64,000 nucleotides of DNA from Solirubrobacter phytolaccae (GCF_027587195.1 NZ_JAPDDP010000010.1:62001-126000); one strand, 5' to 3'. Positions 35,667 through 44,517 are shown, counted from the stretch's first letter. Notes: generated from the letters alone by a model not told the origin. Made by a program: numbers and translations.

Positions 35667-36502
35667 GAGCTGATCGCGCGCCAGCGGCGGGTGCCCGTGT
35701 CGCACGCGTCGGCGTCGTCCGGGCCGCCCGTGGCGAAGATGCGCAGGGTGCCCGAGGCGCGGTCGCTCTCCAGCTGCCCGCCGATCTGGATCGACTGCTC
35801 GAACGTGCCCGTGCCGAACGGGTCGTACTCGAACCCGGGCACCAGCTCGTCGGAGCCGAACGTGGTCGCGTCGTCGTTGAGCGCGACCGTGCCGATGTGG
35901 ATGCCCTGCATGAAGCCCTCGGGATCGCAGTCGGTGCCGTAGCCCGAGAGCCACTCGACGCCGGTGCCGTCCTCGGTCAGGCGCACGGAGACGGGCTCGT
36001 CGTCGTCGGTCGAGCCCACGAACAGCGTGCCCGGGTCGCGCTCGGCGCGCAGCGTGCCGTCGAAGCGGCACCGGTCGTCGCGGTCCAGGCTCTCCGTGCG
36101 CAGGAGCGAGACCTTCAGCCGGGCGGAGTTCTCGCGCACGTTGGAGACGACGATCGAGCCGGTGTACTCGGCGTAGTCGCGGCGGGTGCCGAAGCGGCCC
36201 GTCAGCTTGCCGCGGAGCGTGCCGCGCTTGACCACGAGCGCGTTGCGGTCGCGCGTGTTGGCGCTCAGCGCGCCGCGCCGGGCCTTGACGTTGACGACCC
36301 AGCGGTACACGTAGTCGTCGCTGCAGCGCATCTCGACGCGCATGGTCAGCGAGCGCAGCTCGCGACCGTCGTCGGAGGTCTCGAAGACCGCGAGGTCCTC
36401 GTAGGGGTCGAACGCGCCGTAGCCGCGGTTCGCGTCCGCGGCGGCCGGCGTGAGGAGCGCCAGCAGGATGAGGAGGGTGAGCGTGAGGAGGCGTTTCATC
36501 AC
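35663..36502 (-). CDS. Secreted protein of unknown function
   Basis: A 279-residue protein with a signal peptide MMKRLLTLTLLILLALLTPAAA and a beta-rich mature domain (NRGYGAFDPYEDLAVFET at the start, single cysteines in MRCSDDY, DRCRFDG, TDCDPEG and DACDTG probably forming disulfides). Related secreted proteins of unknown function are common in Thermoleophilia-type genomes, by my recollection. Starts GTG 36502 or ATG 36499. Confidence 0.7.
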   Translation of the reverse strand: MMKRLLTLTLLILLALLTPAAADANRGYGAFDPYEDLAVFETSDDGRELRSLTMRVEMRCSDDYVYRWVVNVKARRGALSANTRDRNALVVKRGTLRGKLTGRFGTRRDYAEYTGSIVVSNVRENSARLKVSLLRTESLDRDDRCRFDGTLRAERDPGTLFVGSTDDDEPVSVRLTEDGTGVEWLSGYGTDCDPEGFMQGIHIGTVALNDDATTFGSDELVPGFEYDPFGTGTFEQSIQIGGQLESDRASGTLRIFATGGPDDADACDTGTRRWRAISS

Positions 36503-36519
36503 GCCACCCTCCTCGGTCA

Positions 36520-36546
36520 GGTCCCGCCCGACAATCGGGCGGGACC
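36520..36546. terminator. Strong 12-bp stem-loop after the carboxypeptidase gene
   Basis: GGTCCCGCCCGA-CAA-TCGGGCGGGACC is a perfect 12-bp stem with a 3-nt loop, flanked by further partial pairing (TCA/TGA). It lies just downstream of the minus-strand M14 gene and upstream of the next minus-strand gene, where it would separate the two transcripts. No T-run follows. Confidence 0.65.
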
Positions 36547-36554
36547 CCTGAGCT

Positions 36555-39359
36555 TTACGGGTTGCTTGTTGACAGGGTGAACGTCAGGGTCTTGCTGTAC
36601 GTGCCCGTCCTGAGCGCGTCGTTGGCCTTGATCGCCTGCTTGAACGTGATCGTCACCGGGTCGTTCGTGACCGGAGCGGTCCACGCCGCCTTCGAGAACA
36701 GCACCTGCAGCGGCTCGGGCAGCGAGAACGCGCCGTTGGTCAGGTGGCCGGGGGCGCTGACCGAGAGCGCGGCGTCGCCCGCGGTCGAGATGACGTTGGC
36801 CGTCGTCGAGGCCTCGTACTCCTTCGGAACGCCCGGGACGAACGGCGGGAACTGCGCCGGCGTGCCGAGCACGAGGCTCAGCGTCGCCGGGACCGTGCCG
36901 CCCACGGTGCCGTTCTCACCGATCTGGACCGTGCTCGTGCGGTAGCTGTCCGCCGTCGCCGGGTTGGCCGGGTCATAGCCCGCCGGCTCGACGTTGCCCG
37001 CCGCGTCGACCGAGAACCACTTGAACGTCGTGGTCTTGTCCACCCACAGCGTCTCGCCCGGCTCGCGGAACTCCGTCTGCTTGTACCGCGGCGACTGCAG
37101 GGTCGGGCGCGTGCCGTCCGTCGTGTAGTAGACGGTGGCGGGCTCGCTCGTCTCGAACCTCATGCCCGTCGGCGAGTCGTACTGGCGGCCGCCGGGCAGC
37201 AGCGAGGACGTTGCCGGTGCCTTGTCGCGACCGAAGTCCGCGGCGATCCGGAACATCTCGATGATGCCGTTCGAGTACTCCATCGTCTCGCTGTGGCCGC
37301 TGACGAGGTCGGGCTGACCGACCCACGGCGGCTGGAACGAGCCGCCCTGCCAGTTGCCGGTGGCCGGGTTGTAGACCGACCCGCCAACCTCCCAGCCGAA
37401 CGCGAAGATGCCGTAGTTGAAGTACATGTCCTCGCGCACGTTGCCCGCGGACGAGTACAGGACGTCGGACGAGCCGCCGACGTTCTCCGGCGTGACCACG
37501 GTCTGCCTCGATGTGGCCCGCACCTGCGACAGGATCCGGTTCGCGGACTGCCAGTAGAACGACTCGTGCCCGAGCGGCGGCCGCGGCGTGGTGATGCGCC
37601 CGTCGGCGATGTACGCGCCCGGTTGCCAGAACAGCTGGCCGCCGTTGGAGTGCACGGACATCATGAACTTGATGTTGCGGTTGTTCTCGACGAGCCAGAT
37701 CGCGTTCTTGGCCTCGGGCTCGGACAGCTTCGCCGGGCCCTGGAACGTGTCGCTGGTGCAGCTCTCGGACGCGCCGTCGTAGCCGTCGAAGCCGGAGCCG
37801 ACGCGGTAGTTGCGGTTGAGGTCCACGCCCCAGGCGTTGCGGCGACCGGGGTCGGCGTCCGTGTCCGGGCAGTGGTTGGTCATGTTCCGGCGCTGGGACG
37901 CGAAGTTGTAGAACGAGTAGTTCGCGCCGTCCGGGTTGTTGACGGGGACCAGGAAGATGTCGGTGTTCTCGACGATGTCCTTGATCGCGTCGTTGGTCTT
38001 GTAGTTGCGCACGAGCCGCTCGGCGGTCTCGAGCGTGATCGTCATCGGCACCCACTCACGCGCGTGGTCGGACGCCTGGATCAGCACGCCGGGCTTGGAG
38101 CCGTCACGGTGCTTGCCGATCCGCAGCGCGCGGATCGTGTACGGCCCACGTGGCACCTCGCCGGCGGGCGCACCTGTGCGCTTCTGGTCGAGGAAGTCGG
38201 TGAGGACCACCGGGGCCGCCGTCGCCGGCACGATGCCCGTGCCGAGGTTCGCCCGGTACGGATGCGCGCGGTCGATCAGCGTCGGCGCGCCCGCCTCGAT
38301 CGCGGCCGCGACCTGCGCCGCGGTGCTCGAGACCGCGCCGGCCGCGTTCTTGGCGAGCAGCACGCGCACGCTGCGGTCGATGACCTCGACCGAGAGCGGC
38401 AGATCGCTGCCCGGCCGGTTGACCATCTCCACCGTGATCCCGTTGCCGCCCTCGTGGCCCCAGGCGGCGGAGCTGACGACGACCGCCGAGTTCGCGGCCG
38501 TGCCGGTCGTGGAGCCGACGGTCGCCTGCGCCTTGCGCTGGTAGCCGTTCGTCTTGTACGGCATCGCCACGATCTCGGCGATGTCCGGGTACTGCTGCGC
38601 CATTTCCTCGAAGCGCCCGTACAGCTGCTGCGGCGTCTTGTAGTCGTCGACGAAGTCCGCCTTGAACTCCGGGTCCGCCGTGAGCGGCGTGACGTCCTGC
38701 AGCCAGTCGGACACCTTGCCGATGGCGACGCCGTCCGCGACCCCGTTGATCGTCGACGTGACGCGGATGCGATCCGGGCGTTTGTCGATGTCGACCTTGA
38801 ACAGGTTGCGGTGGAACATGTACTCGCCCGAGTCCACGAAGCGGCTCATCGTCCGCGGCGACACGAACGCCGTCTCCGCTCCCGTGTCGCTCTCGAGCGT
38901 CATCCCGACGATCGGGTTGGTCTGCGCGCCTTTGGTCGTGCGCGCCTCCACGTACAGGAACCCCTGTCCCTTCGTGGAGAAGAAGTCCGCGCGCACGACG
39001 CGCACGGTCGGCGCCGGCGGCGCCAGCAGGCTGTCCGCGGCGACCGTGTTGGCCTTCGCGAGGCTCCACCGGAACTCCTGACCGGGTTCCAGGATCTTCG
39101 CGCCCATCGCGGCGAGCTGCAGCTCCTGCGCCCGCGTGACGTGCATGTCGGCCTCGATGCCGTCCGGCACCCGCTCGATGCCGTGGTCGAGGTCGAAGCC
39201 CGCGTTCTGCGCCTCCGCGAGCATCACGGCGCCGTCCAACTTCACCCGCACGGTCTTGGTCGGCTCCGGGTCCTGCGCGAATGCCGGAGCACTCCCGCCC
39301 AACACGCCCACCGATAAAACGGCAAGCACCAGCAAACGGCTGCGCGTACGCGCCATCAC
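36555..39359 (-). CDS. Secreted M14 zinc carboxypeptidase with shared C-terminal module
   Basis: A 934-residue preprotein with signal peptide ending SAPAFA. An N-terminal pro-region precedes the peptidase. Zinc ligands are H432 and E435 in SDHAREW and H570 in MSVHSNGG; the catalytic glutamate is E657 in FAFGWEVGG; VDLNRNY supplies substrate-binding residues. About 120 residues (roughly 280-405) are inserted between the first strands of the peptidase and HAREW. Residues 715-795 (SPTGMRFETSEPATVYYTTDGTRP) are a chitobiase-C/Fn3-like domain, and 818-934 the shared module ending TLTFTLSTSNP. It should trim peptides outside the cell. Starts GTG 39359 or ATG 39356. Confidence 0.9.
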   Translation of the reverse strand: MMARTRSRLLVLAVLSVGVLGGSAPAFAQDPEPTKTVRVKLDGAVMLAEAQNAGFDLDHGIERVPDGIEADMHVTRAQELQLAAMGAKILEPGQEFRWSLAKANTVAADSLLAPPAPTVRVVRADFFSTKGQGFLYVEARTTKGAQTNPIVGMTLESDTGAETAFVSPRTMSRFVDSGEYMFHRNLFKVDIDKRPDRIRVTSTINGVADGVAIGKVSDWLQDVTPLTADPEFKADFVDDYKTPQQLYGRFEEMAQQYPDIAEIVAMPYKTNGYQRKAQATVGSTTGTAANSAVVVSSAAWGHEGGNGITVEMVNRPGSDLPLSVEVIDRSVRVLLAKNAAGAVSSTAAQVAAAIEAGAPTLIDRAHPYRANLGTGIVPATAAPVVLTDFLDQKRTGAPAGEVPRGPYTIRALRIGKHRDGSKPGVLIQASDHAREWVPMTITLETAERLVRNYKTNDAIKDIVENTDIFLVPVNNPDGANYSFYNFASQRRNMTNHCPDTDADPGRRNAWGVDLNRNYRVGSGFDGYDGASESCTSDTFQGPAKLSEPEAKNAIWLVENNRNIKFMMSVHSNGGQLFWQPGAYIADGRITTPRPPLGHESFYWQSANRILSQVRATSRQTVVTPENVGGSSDVLYSSAGNVREDMYFNYGIFAFGWEVGGSVYNPATGNWQGGSFQPPWVGQPDLVSGHSETMEYSNGIIEMFRIAADFGRDKAPATSSLLPGGRQYDSPTGMRFETSEPATVYYTTDGTRPTLQSPRYKQTEFREPGETLWVDKTTTFKWFSVDAAGNVEPAGYDPANPATADSYRTSTVQIGENGTVGGTVPATLSLVLGTPAQFPPFVPGVPKEYEASTTANVISTAGDAALSVSAPGHLTNGAFSLPEPLQVLFSKAAWTAPVTNDPVTITFKQAIKANDALRTGTYSKTLTFTLSTSNP

Positions 39360-39432
39360 TGCCCCCCATCCCTATTGGCCCCCAATTGATCGAGCCCGCT
39401 CCCCTCCAACCGTCCAGGGCCCGATCGGCCGG

Positions 39433-39462
39433 ATCATACGACCGGCTCTCATCTGAGGTCAA
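39433..39462 (-). promoter_or_regulatory. Promoter of the M14 carboxypeptidase gene
   Basis: On the minus strand TTGACC (39462-39457), an 18-bp spacer and TATGAT (39438-39433) form a near-consensus sigma-70-type promoter about 74 bp upstream of the carboxypeptidase start. It is the most AT-rich stretch in the neighbourhood. Confidence 0.55.
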
Positions 39463-39516
39463 TAATCGGTTACCGCGCAGACACCGTTCGGGTGAGTACC
39501 CTGCGGCTGGTCAAGG

Positions 39517-40419
39517 ATGATGAAACGCGCCTCACTACTCGGGCTCGCGCTGTTGGCGGGCTGCGGCGGCTCCTCGCGGCCTGCGCCCGACCCGTTCGCG
39601 CCGGTGCCCGGGCCGCGCGTCGACGGGAAGGTGTTGATGCTCTGCGGCCCCAAGCCGGACAGGACGCTCGACGTCTACTCGCTCGAGGATGGCGTCCTGC
39701 AGCGACTGACCGCCAGCCGAGAAGGCAGCGGCGTGAACTCGTTCGACGTGCATGGCGAGACGATCGCGCTCTCGCGTGACGGCTGGCCGGAGTTCTGGGG
39801 CCTTGTCGGCGACGTCACCACGCTCGGCCCGGTGCCGCTGGCGAGGGGCACGAGCGTCGGTGAGGCCCACAACGTGGCCTTGCGCGACGATCACACGATC
39901 GCCTTCGCGCGGCGGGTGGTGGGCCGGGGCGACCTGATCAACTACGCGATCTACATCAAGCGGCTCGGCTCTCCCGCCAGGCGCGTTGCGACCTACCGGT
40001 CCGTGTGGGACCTGCAATGGGTGCGCGGCCGGCTCACCGCTCGCGCCACCCTGCCCAGATCACGTTCGGCGCTCGTCACGGACGTGGGCGGCAAGCGCAA
40101 GCGCACGATCCACTTGAAGGGCGAGTCGCGCTACTCGATCGGCGCGGCGGCGATTGCCGCCGACGGGCGGCTGGCCTACACGGACACCCACGTCGGCGAT
40201 CGCGCGCTCATCTGGTTCGTCAGCCCCGGCGGCAAGCACCTGCGGTCGTTCGCGACGCGCTGGTTCCCGACCGCCTGGACCCCGGACGGCAAGCGGGTGC
40301 TCGTCACGCGCGCCCGGGGTTCCCGGACGACGCTCGGGATGATGAACCCGAGGACCGGCCGCGTGAAGGAGATCGGGCCGGTCCCGTGCGGGTACGCGTT
40401 CGGGTTCAGGTGGCGCTAG
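39517..40419 (+). CDS. Lipoprotein with TolB/WD40-like propeller repeats
   Basis: A 300-residue lipoprotein with lipobox LLAGC. The mature chain has repeated strand blocks of the beta-propeller type, such as TLDVYSLEDGVLQRLTAS, DVHGETIALSRDGWPEFW, AAAIAADGRLAYTDTHV and FPTAWTPDGKRVLVTRA, closest in feel to TolB/PD40 repeats. A ligand or protein-binding role at the cell surface is likely; no enzyme motif is seen. Its TAG is shared as CTAG with the P5C dehydrogenase gene. Confidence 0.72.
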   Translation: MMKRASLLGLALLAGCGGSSRPAPDPFAPVPGPRVDGKVLMLCGPKPDRTLDVYSLEDGVLQRLTASREGSGVNSFDVHGETIALSRDGWPEFWGLVGDVTTLGPVPLARGTSVGEAHNVALRDDHTIAFARRVVGRGDLINYAIYIKRLGSPARRVATYRSVWDLQWVRGRLTARATLPRSRSALVTDVGGKRKRTIHLKGESRYSIGAAAIAADGRLAYTDTHVGDRALIWFVSPGGKHLRSFATRWFPTAWTPDGKRVLVTRARGSRTTLGMMNPRTGRVKEIGPVPCGYAFGFRWR

Positions 40420-41960
40420 ACGACGAGGCCGTGGCGCACGGTGTTCTCGGTCACCGCGCGGGCCTCGACGAACTGCAGCAGGTAGTCCGGGCCGCCCGCC
40501 TTCGGGCCGGTGCCGGACAGGCGCCCGCCGCCGAACGGCTGGCGGCCGACCATCGCGCCCGTGATCTCACGGTTGATGTAGAGGTTGCCGACTGGGGTGC
40601 GGTCGGAGACGTACTCGATCGTGCGCGGTGAGCGGCTGAAGAGGCCGCCGGTGAGGGCGAAGCCGCCGGCGTCGACGAGGTCGCAGGCGTGCTCGACGTT
40701 GTCGACCGTCTCCAGCGACAGGACCGGGCCGAAGATCTCCTCCTGGATGACCTTGTGGTCGGCCGGGAGGCCGTGGAAGAGGGTCGGGGCGACGTAGAAG
40801 CCGTCGTCGCGGGTGTCGCCCTGGGCGAGCGGTCGCGCGCTGTCGACGTAGCCCTGGATCCGCTGCTGGGCGGCGATGTCGATCACGGGCGGGACGTCGG
40901 TGCCGAAGTCCGCTGCCGGGCCGACGCGCAGGGTGCTGATCGCACCCGCGAGCCGCTCGGCCAGCTCGTCGGCGACCGCCTTGTGGATCAGCGCGCGCGA
41001 GGCGGCGGAGCACTTCTGGCCGGCGAACGCGAACGCGGACTTGAGCAGGCCGGGGACGACGTCGTCGAGGTCGGCGTCGGAGTCGACGATGATGGCGTTC
41101 TTGCCGCCCATCTCGGCGATGACCTTCTTGATGTGGCGCTGGCCCGGGACGAACGTGTTGGCCGTCTGCAGGATGTTCAGGCCGGCGGCGCAGGAGCCGG
41201 TGAAGACGATCGTGTGGATGCGCGGGTCGGCGACGAGCGCCTTGCCCGGCTCGTCCCCACCCGGGAGGAAGCTGAGCGCCTCGAGCGGGACGCCGCCGGC
41301 GTGCAGCGCGTCGACGACGGCCTTCGCGCACGCCGGGGCCTGCTCGGCGGGCTTGAGGATCACCGCGTTGCCGGTCGCGAGCGCGGCGGAGACCATGCCG
41401 GCGGCGATCGCCAGCGGGAAGTTCCACGGCGCGATCACGCCGGTGATGCCGCGGGCGACGTAGCGCATCGCGTTGCGCTCACCCGGCATCTGGATCAGCG
41501 GGCGGCCACCGTCGAGCGCGAGCGCGCCCTGGGCGTAGTACTCGAGGAAGTCGATCGCCTCGGCGACGTCGCCGTCGGCCTCCGCCCACGGCTTGCCGGC
41601 CTCGCGGACGGCGAGCGCGGCGAGCTCGTAACGGCGGCTGCGCAGGATGCCGGCGGCGCGGGAGAGCGCGGCGGCGCGCTCGCTCGCGGGACGCTGGGAC
41701 CAGACCTTCTGGCCGCGCTCCGCCGCGGTGATCGCGTCGCCGACGTGCGCGGCGGTCGCGGCGTGCGCGTTGGCGACGACGGTCGCGGGCGCGCTCGGGT
41801 CCACCGAGGAGAAGACCTGGCCCTGGACCACGTCCTCACCGATCAGCATCGGCACCTCGAGCGGGAGCTTGGCGTCCAGCGCAGCGAGGGCGGCGAGCGC
41901 CTCGTTGCGGACGGTGCTGCGGCGCAGCTCGAGCAGCGGCTCGTTGCGGAAGGTGTTCAT
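40416..41960 (-). CDS. pruA: L-glutamate gamma-semialdehyde (P5C) dehydrogenase
   Basis: A 514-residue aldehyde dehydrogenase. Key features: GVIAPWNFPLAI, nucleotide-binding FTGSCAAGLNI, general base E in VIAEMGGKNAIIV and catalytic cysteine in FAFAGQKCSAASR, all in the form found in RocA/PutA P5C dehydrogenases. It oxidises glutamate semialdehyde to glutamate using NAD. The ATG at 41960 overlaps the TGA of the proline dehydrogenase gene by one base (TGATG), so the two are translationally coupled and complete proline to glutamate conversion. Confidence 0.95.
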   Translation of the reverse strand: MNTFRNEPLLELRRSTVRNEALAALAALDAKLPLEVPMLIGEDVVQGQVFSSVDPSAPATVVANAHAATAAHVGDAITAAERGQKVWSQRPASERAAALSRAAGILRSRRYELAALAVREAGKPWAEADGDVAEAIDFLEYYAQGALALDGGRPLIQMPGERNAMRYVARGITGVIAPWNFPLAIAAGMVSAALATGNAVILKPAEQAPACAKAVVDALHAGGVPLEALSFLPGGDEPGKALVADPRIHTIVFTGSCAAGLNILQTANTFVPGQRHIKKVIAEMGGKNAIIVDSDADLDDVVPGLLKSAFAFAGQKCSAASRALIHKAVADELAERLAGAISTLRVGPAADFGTDVPPVIDIAAQQRIQGYVDSARPLAQGDTRDDGFYVAPTLFHGLPADHKVIQEEIFGPVLSLETVDNVEHACDLVDAGGFALTGGLFSRSPRTIEYVSDRTPVGNLYINREITGAMVGRQPFGGGRLSGTGPKAGGPDYLLQFVEARAVTENTVRHGLVV

Positions 41961-43270
41961 CACGGGGCCTCGAGGAGCTCGGCGGTGTCGGTGCCGCTCG
42001 CGTGGGCGGCGAGGAAGGAGTCGTTGGCGGTGTTCTCGAGCAGGCGGCGCACGAGGTAGGCCATGCCGGCGACGAGGTCGCCGACCGGGCAGTACGCGCG
42101 GACCTGGCGGCCCGTGGCGGCGATCGCGGCCTGCGTGTCGTCGCCGAGGCCGCGGAGGATCTGGAACTCGAGGTCGGCGTTGCCGACCCCACGCGCGTCG
42201 GCGTAGGCCGCGGCGTGCGAGATCGAGCGCAGGTTGTGCGAAGCGATGGCCACGCGGACGGTCGGCGTGGCGTCGATGAGGCGACGCGTCAGCTGCTCGA
42301 AGTTGCGGTCGCACTCGCGGCGGTCGGTGAAGACCGGCGGCGCCCAGCCGTTCTGCGCCGCCTGGACGACTTCATGGTCCCAGTAGGCGCCCTTGACCAG
42401 GCGGATCACGAACGGGTGCGTGCGCGGCGTGCGCTCGGCCCAGTCGAGCAGGTGGTCCAGGTGCTCGGGCGACTCGACCAGGTACGCCTGCAGCACGATG
42501 CCGGCGCTCGGGCCGTCGGCGAACTCGGGCTGGCTGAGCAGGTCCAGCGTGAGCTCGGTGATTGCCTCGCGCGTGTCGAAGGACTCCATGTCGACGTGCA
42601 GGTGCGCGCCGACCTCCTTCGCGACCCGCAGCAGGTGCTCCAGGCGCGGGCGGGCGCCTTCGATGCCGCGCTCGGGCGCGGTCGGGCGCAGCAGCGGGGT
42701 GAGCGCGGAGACCTTGACCGAGAGGTTGACCTGGCCGGGCTTGGTGGCGGCGCCGGCGAGCGCGCGGAGGGTCTCCTCGCAGCGCCGCATGTAGACGTCG
42801 GCCTCAGTCTCGGAGACGGTGGCCTCGCCGAGCAGGTCGACGGTCGTCTCGACCCCGTGCTTCCAGAGCTTGGTGATCTCGGGGAGCGCGTCCTTGGCGT
42901 CCTCCCCCACGATGAACTGCTGCGCCATGCGCTTGACGCCCGCACCGGCGACGGCGGCGATCGGCCGGCGCGCGAGCGGGCGGCCGGTGAAGGTCGATGC
43001 GCGCTGGGCGGTCTTCGACTCGGCCTCCTCCAGGAACTCGTGGAGGTGACGGATCAGGTCAGCGGGCGTGTCGCACGCCGGGCGCACGTCCACGAAGCGG
43101 AACAGCGCCGCGCGCAGCGCCGGGTCCTTCATCAGCATCTCGGTCATCCGCTGCTCGACCCGAGCGGTCGAGACGAGCCGCGGGCGCGGCATCCGCGCGG
43201 CGAGATCGGTCCCGATCTCCTTGATGGGGCGCTCCAGGTCCATCGGGCGCTCTTGGGTCGTTGCGGCCAT
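41960..43270 (-). CDS. putB: Proline dehydrogenase
   Basis: A 436-residue monofunctional flavin-dependent proline dehydrogenase. The TIM-barrel features include LSVKVSALTPLL, HLHVDMESFDTREAI, IVLQAYLVESPEHL, FVIRLVKGAYWDHEV and ASHNLRSI, close to the ProDH domain of PutA. It oxidises proline to P5C and feeds electrons to quinone. Among several in-frame ATGs I choose 43270, with GAGG about nine bases upstream. Regulation is probably by the PucR gene directly upstream; the intervening 139 bp contains the palindrome array. Confidence 0.93.
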   Translation of the reverse strand: MAATTQERPMDLERPIKEIGTDLAARMPRPRLVSTARVEQRMTEMLMKDPALRAALFRFVDVRPACDTPADLIRHLHEFLEEAESKTAQRASTFTGRPLARRPIAAVAGAGVKRMAQQFIVGEDAKDALPEITKLWKHGVETTVDLLGEATVSETEADVYMRRCEETLRALAGAATKPGQVNLSVKVSALTPLLRPTAPERGIEGARPRLEHLLRVAKEVGAHLHVDMESFDTREAITELTLDLLSQPEFADGPSAGIVLQAYLVESPEHLDHLLDWAERTPRTHPFVIRLVKGAYWDHEVVQAAQNGWAPPVFTDRRECDRNFEQLTRRLIDATPTVRVAIASHNLRSISHAAAYADARGVGNADLEFQILRGLGDDTQAAIAATGRQVRAYCPVGDLVAGMAYLVRRLLENTANDSFLAAHASGTDTAELLEAP

Positions 43271-43337
43271 ACCCGGAATCCTCGCGTCAGCGCCCATATC
43301 CCGGGGGTACCCGCCGTCGCGTCATTGCGGACGAACA

Positions 43338-43413
43338 CGCGACACCTGTCGCGCCGAGGGGTCTGACCCCTTAACGCGACAATTGTCGCTAAAGAGGGAC
43401 AGTCCCTCTTTAG
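43338..43413. promoter_or_regulatory. Array of four palindromes between pucR and the proline genes
   Basis: In order: CGCGACA-CC-TGTCGCG (43338-43353), GGGGTC-T-GACCCC (43358-43370), GCGACA-AT-TGTCGC (43376-43389) and CTAAAGAGGGAC-A-GTCCCTCTTTAG (43389-43413), all perfect. The two GCGACA-NN-TGTCGC copies have centres 37 bp apart. The last palindrome contains the pucR TAA stop and, read on the minus strand, resembles an A/T-ended intrinsic terminator. The copies could be operators for the proline genes, or the whole could be a REP-like mobile palindrome cluster. Confidence 0.6.
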
Positions 43414-44507
43414 GAACGCGCCTCGTAGAGGCGGAGCAGACGGAGGCCGAGGTGCGCGGTGAGGACGTCGTCGCCGCGGCTGAAGTCGAGGCCCGTGGCC
43501 TCTTCGATGCGCTGGATGCGGCGGTAGAGCGACGCTCGGTGCAGGTGGAGCGCCTTCGCGGCGGCGGCGACGTCCCCCCCCGCGTCGAGGAACGCCGTGA
43601 GCGCCTCGAACAACTGGTCGCCCCGCCGGTGCGTCGTCAGCGTCAGCAGCGGGGAGACCGGCAGCGGTCGGCCGGCGCCCACCCACAGCTCGGCGACGAG
43701 GCCCCAGCTGCCGAGCTTGCCCCAGGTCGCGATCGGGCCGAGCGCGCGGTCGGCCCGGGCGCACAGCGCGGCGAGCTCGGCGTGGCGGAGCGCCTCGTGG
43801 GTACCGGCGAGAGCGGTGAACGTGCACAAGCCGCCGGTCGCGCCCGCCGTCGCGAGCTCCGTGGCCAGCGACGGAGCCGGGTCACGCGCGAGGATCACGA
43901 CCCGGTCGTCCTGGGTGAGCCAGGTGAAGTCCGCGGCACCGCGGCGGCGGCGCAGGCGCTCGGCGATCTCGTCCCCGCCCGCCGAGACCGCGACGGCGTA
44001 GGCGCCGCTCGGCGGCCAGCGCAGCGCGGAGGCCAGGTCCGTGGCCACGTCCTCGCCGGTGAACGCGCGGGCGAGCAGGGCGTTGACGCGGGCGCGGCGC
44101 TCGTCGACCTCGCGCAGGCGGCCCCAGAGGTTGTTCGCGACCTCCGCGCCGCCGCGGGTGATCGCTTCCCGCTCGGCGTCGGTGAGCTCGCGGTCGCCGA
44201 CGATCACCCACAGGAACCCGAGCAGGACGTCGCCGTGGCGGATCGGCAGCACGGCGCGCTGGGTCATCCCCAGCGCGGCGTTCTCCGGGAGGTCGACCAG
44301 CTCGCGGGCCCGCTGGAGGCCCAGGCCCTCCAGCCACGCGGCGACTTCCGGCGCGGTCTCGCGGGTCAGGATCGAGCTGCGGCGGACCGGATCGGTCTCG
44401 TCGGGCTGGGCGCTGTGGGCCAGCAGCCGCCAGCGGCGGTCCTCGACCGAGATCGGCCGGAGCAGCTCCGCTTCGAGGTCGTCGACGATGTCCTGCAGGT
44501 CTGCGAT
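43410..44507 (-). CDS. PucR-family regulator with apparent ATC start, likely proline regulator
   Basis: From ATC 44507 the frame gives 365 residues beginning ADLQDIVDDLEAELLRPISVEDRRWRLLAHS, the standard N-terminus of actinobacterial PucR regulators. A central GGDEF-related region follows (residues about 130-270), and the C-terminal PucR helix-turn-helix is VAAAAKALHLHRASLYRRIQRIEEATGLDF. No ATG, GTG or TTG precedes ATG 44267 in this frame, and starting there would delete 80 conserved residues. PucR-type activators of proline use are known (PutR in Bacillus, PruC in mycobacteria), and the proline genes are immediately downstream. It begins ten bases after the aldolase stop. Confidence 0.85.
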   Translation of the reverse strand: MADLQDIVDDLEAELLRPISVEDRRWRLLAHSAQPDETDPVRRSSILTRETAPEVAAWLEGLGLQRARELVDLPENAALGMTQRAVLPIRHGDVLLGFLWVIVGDRELTDAEREAITRGGAEVANNLWGRLREVDERRARVNALLARAFTGEDVATDLASALRWPPSGAYAVAVSAGGDEIAERLRRRRGAADFTWLTQDDRVVILARDPAPSLATELATAGATGGLCTFTALAGTHEALRHAELAALCARADRALGPIATWGKLGSWGLVAELWVGAGRPLPVSPLLTLTTHRRGDQLFEALTAFLDAGGDVAAAAKALHLHRASLYRRIQRIEEATGLDFSRGDDVLTAHLGLRLLRLYEARS

Positions 44508-44517
44508 GCGGAGAAGC

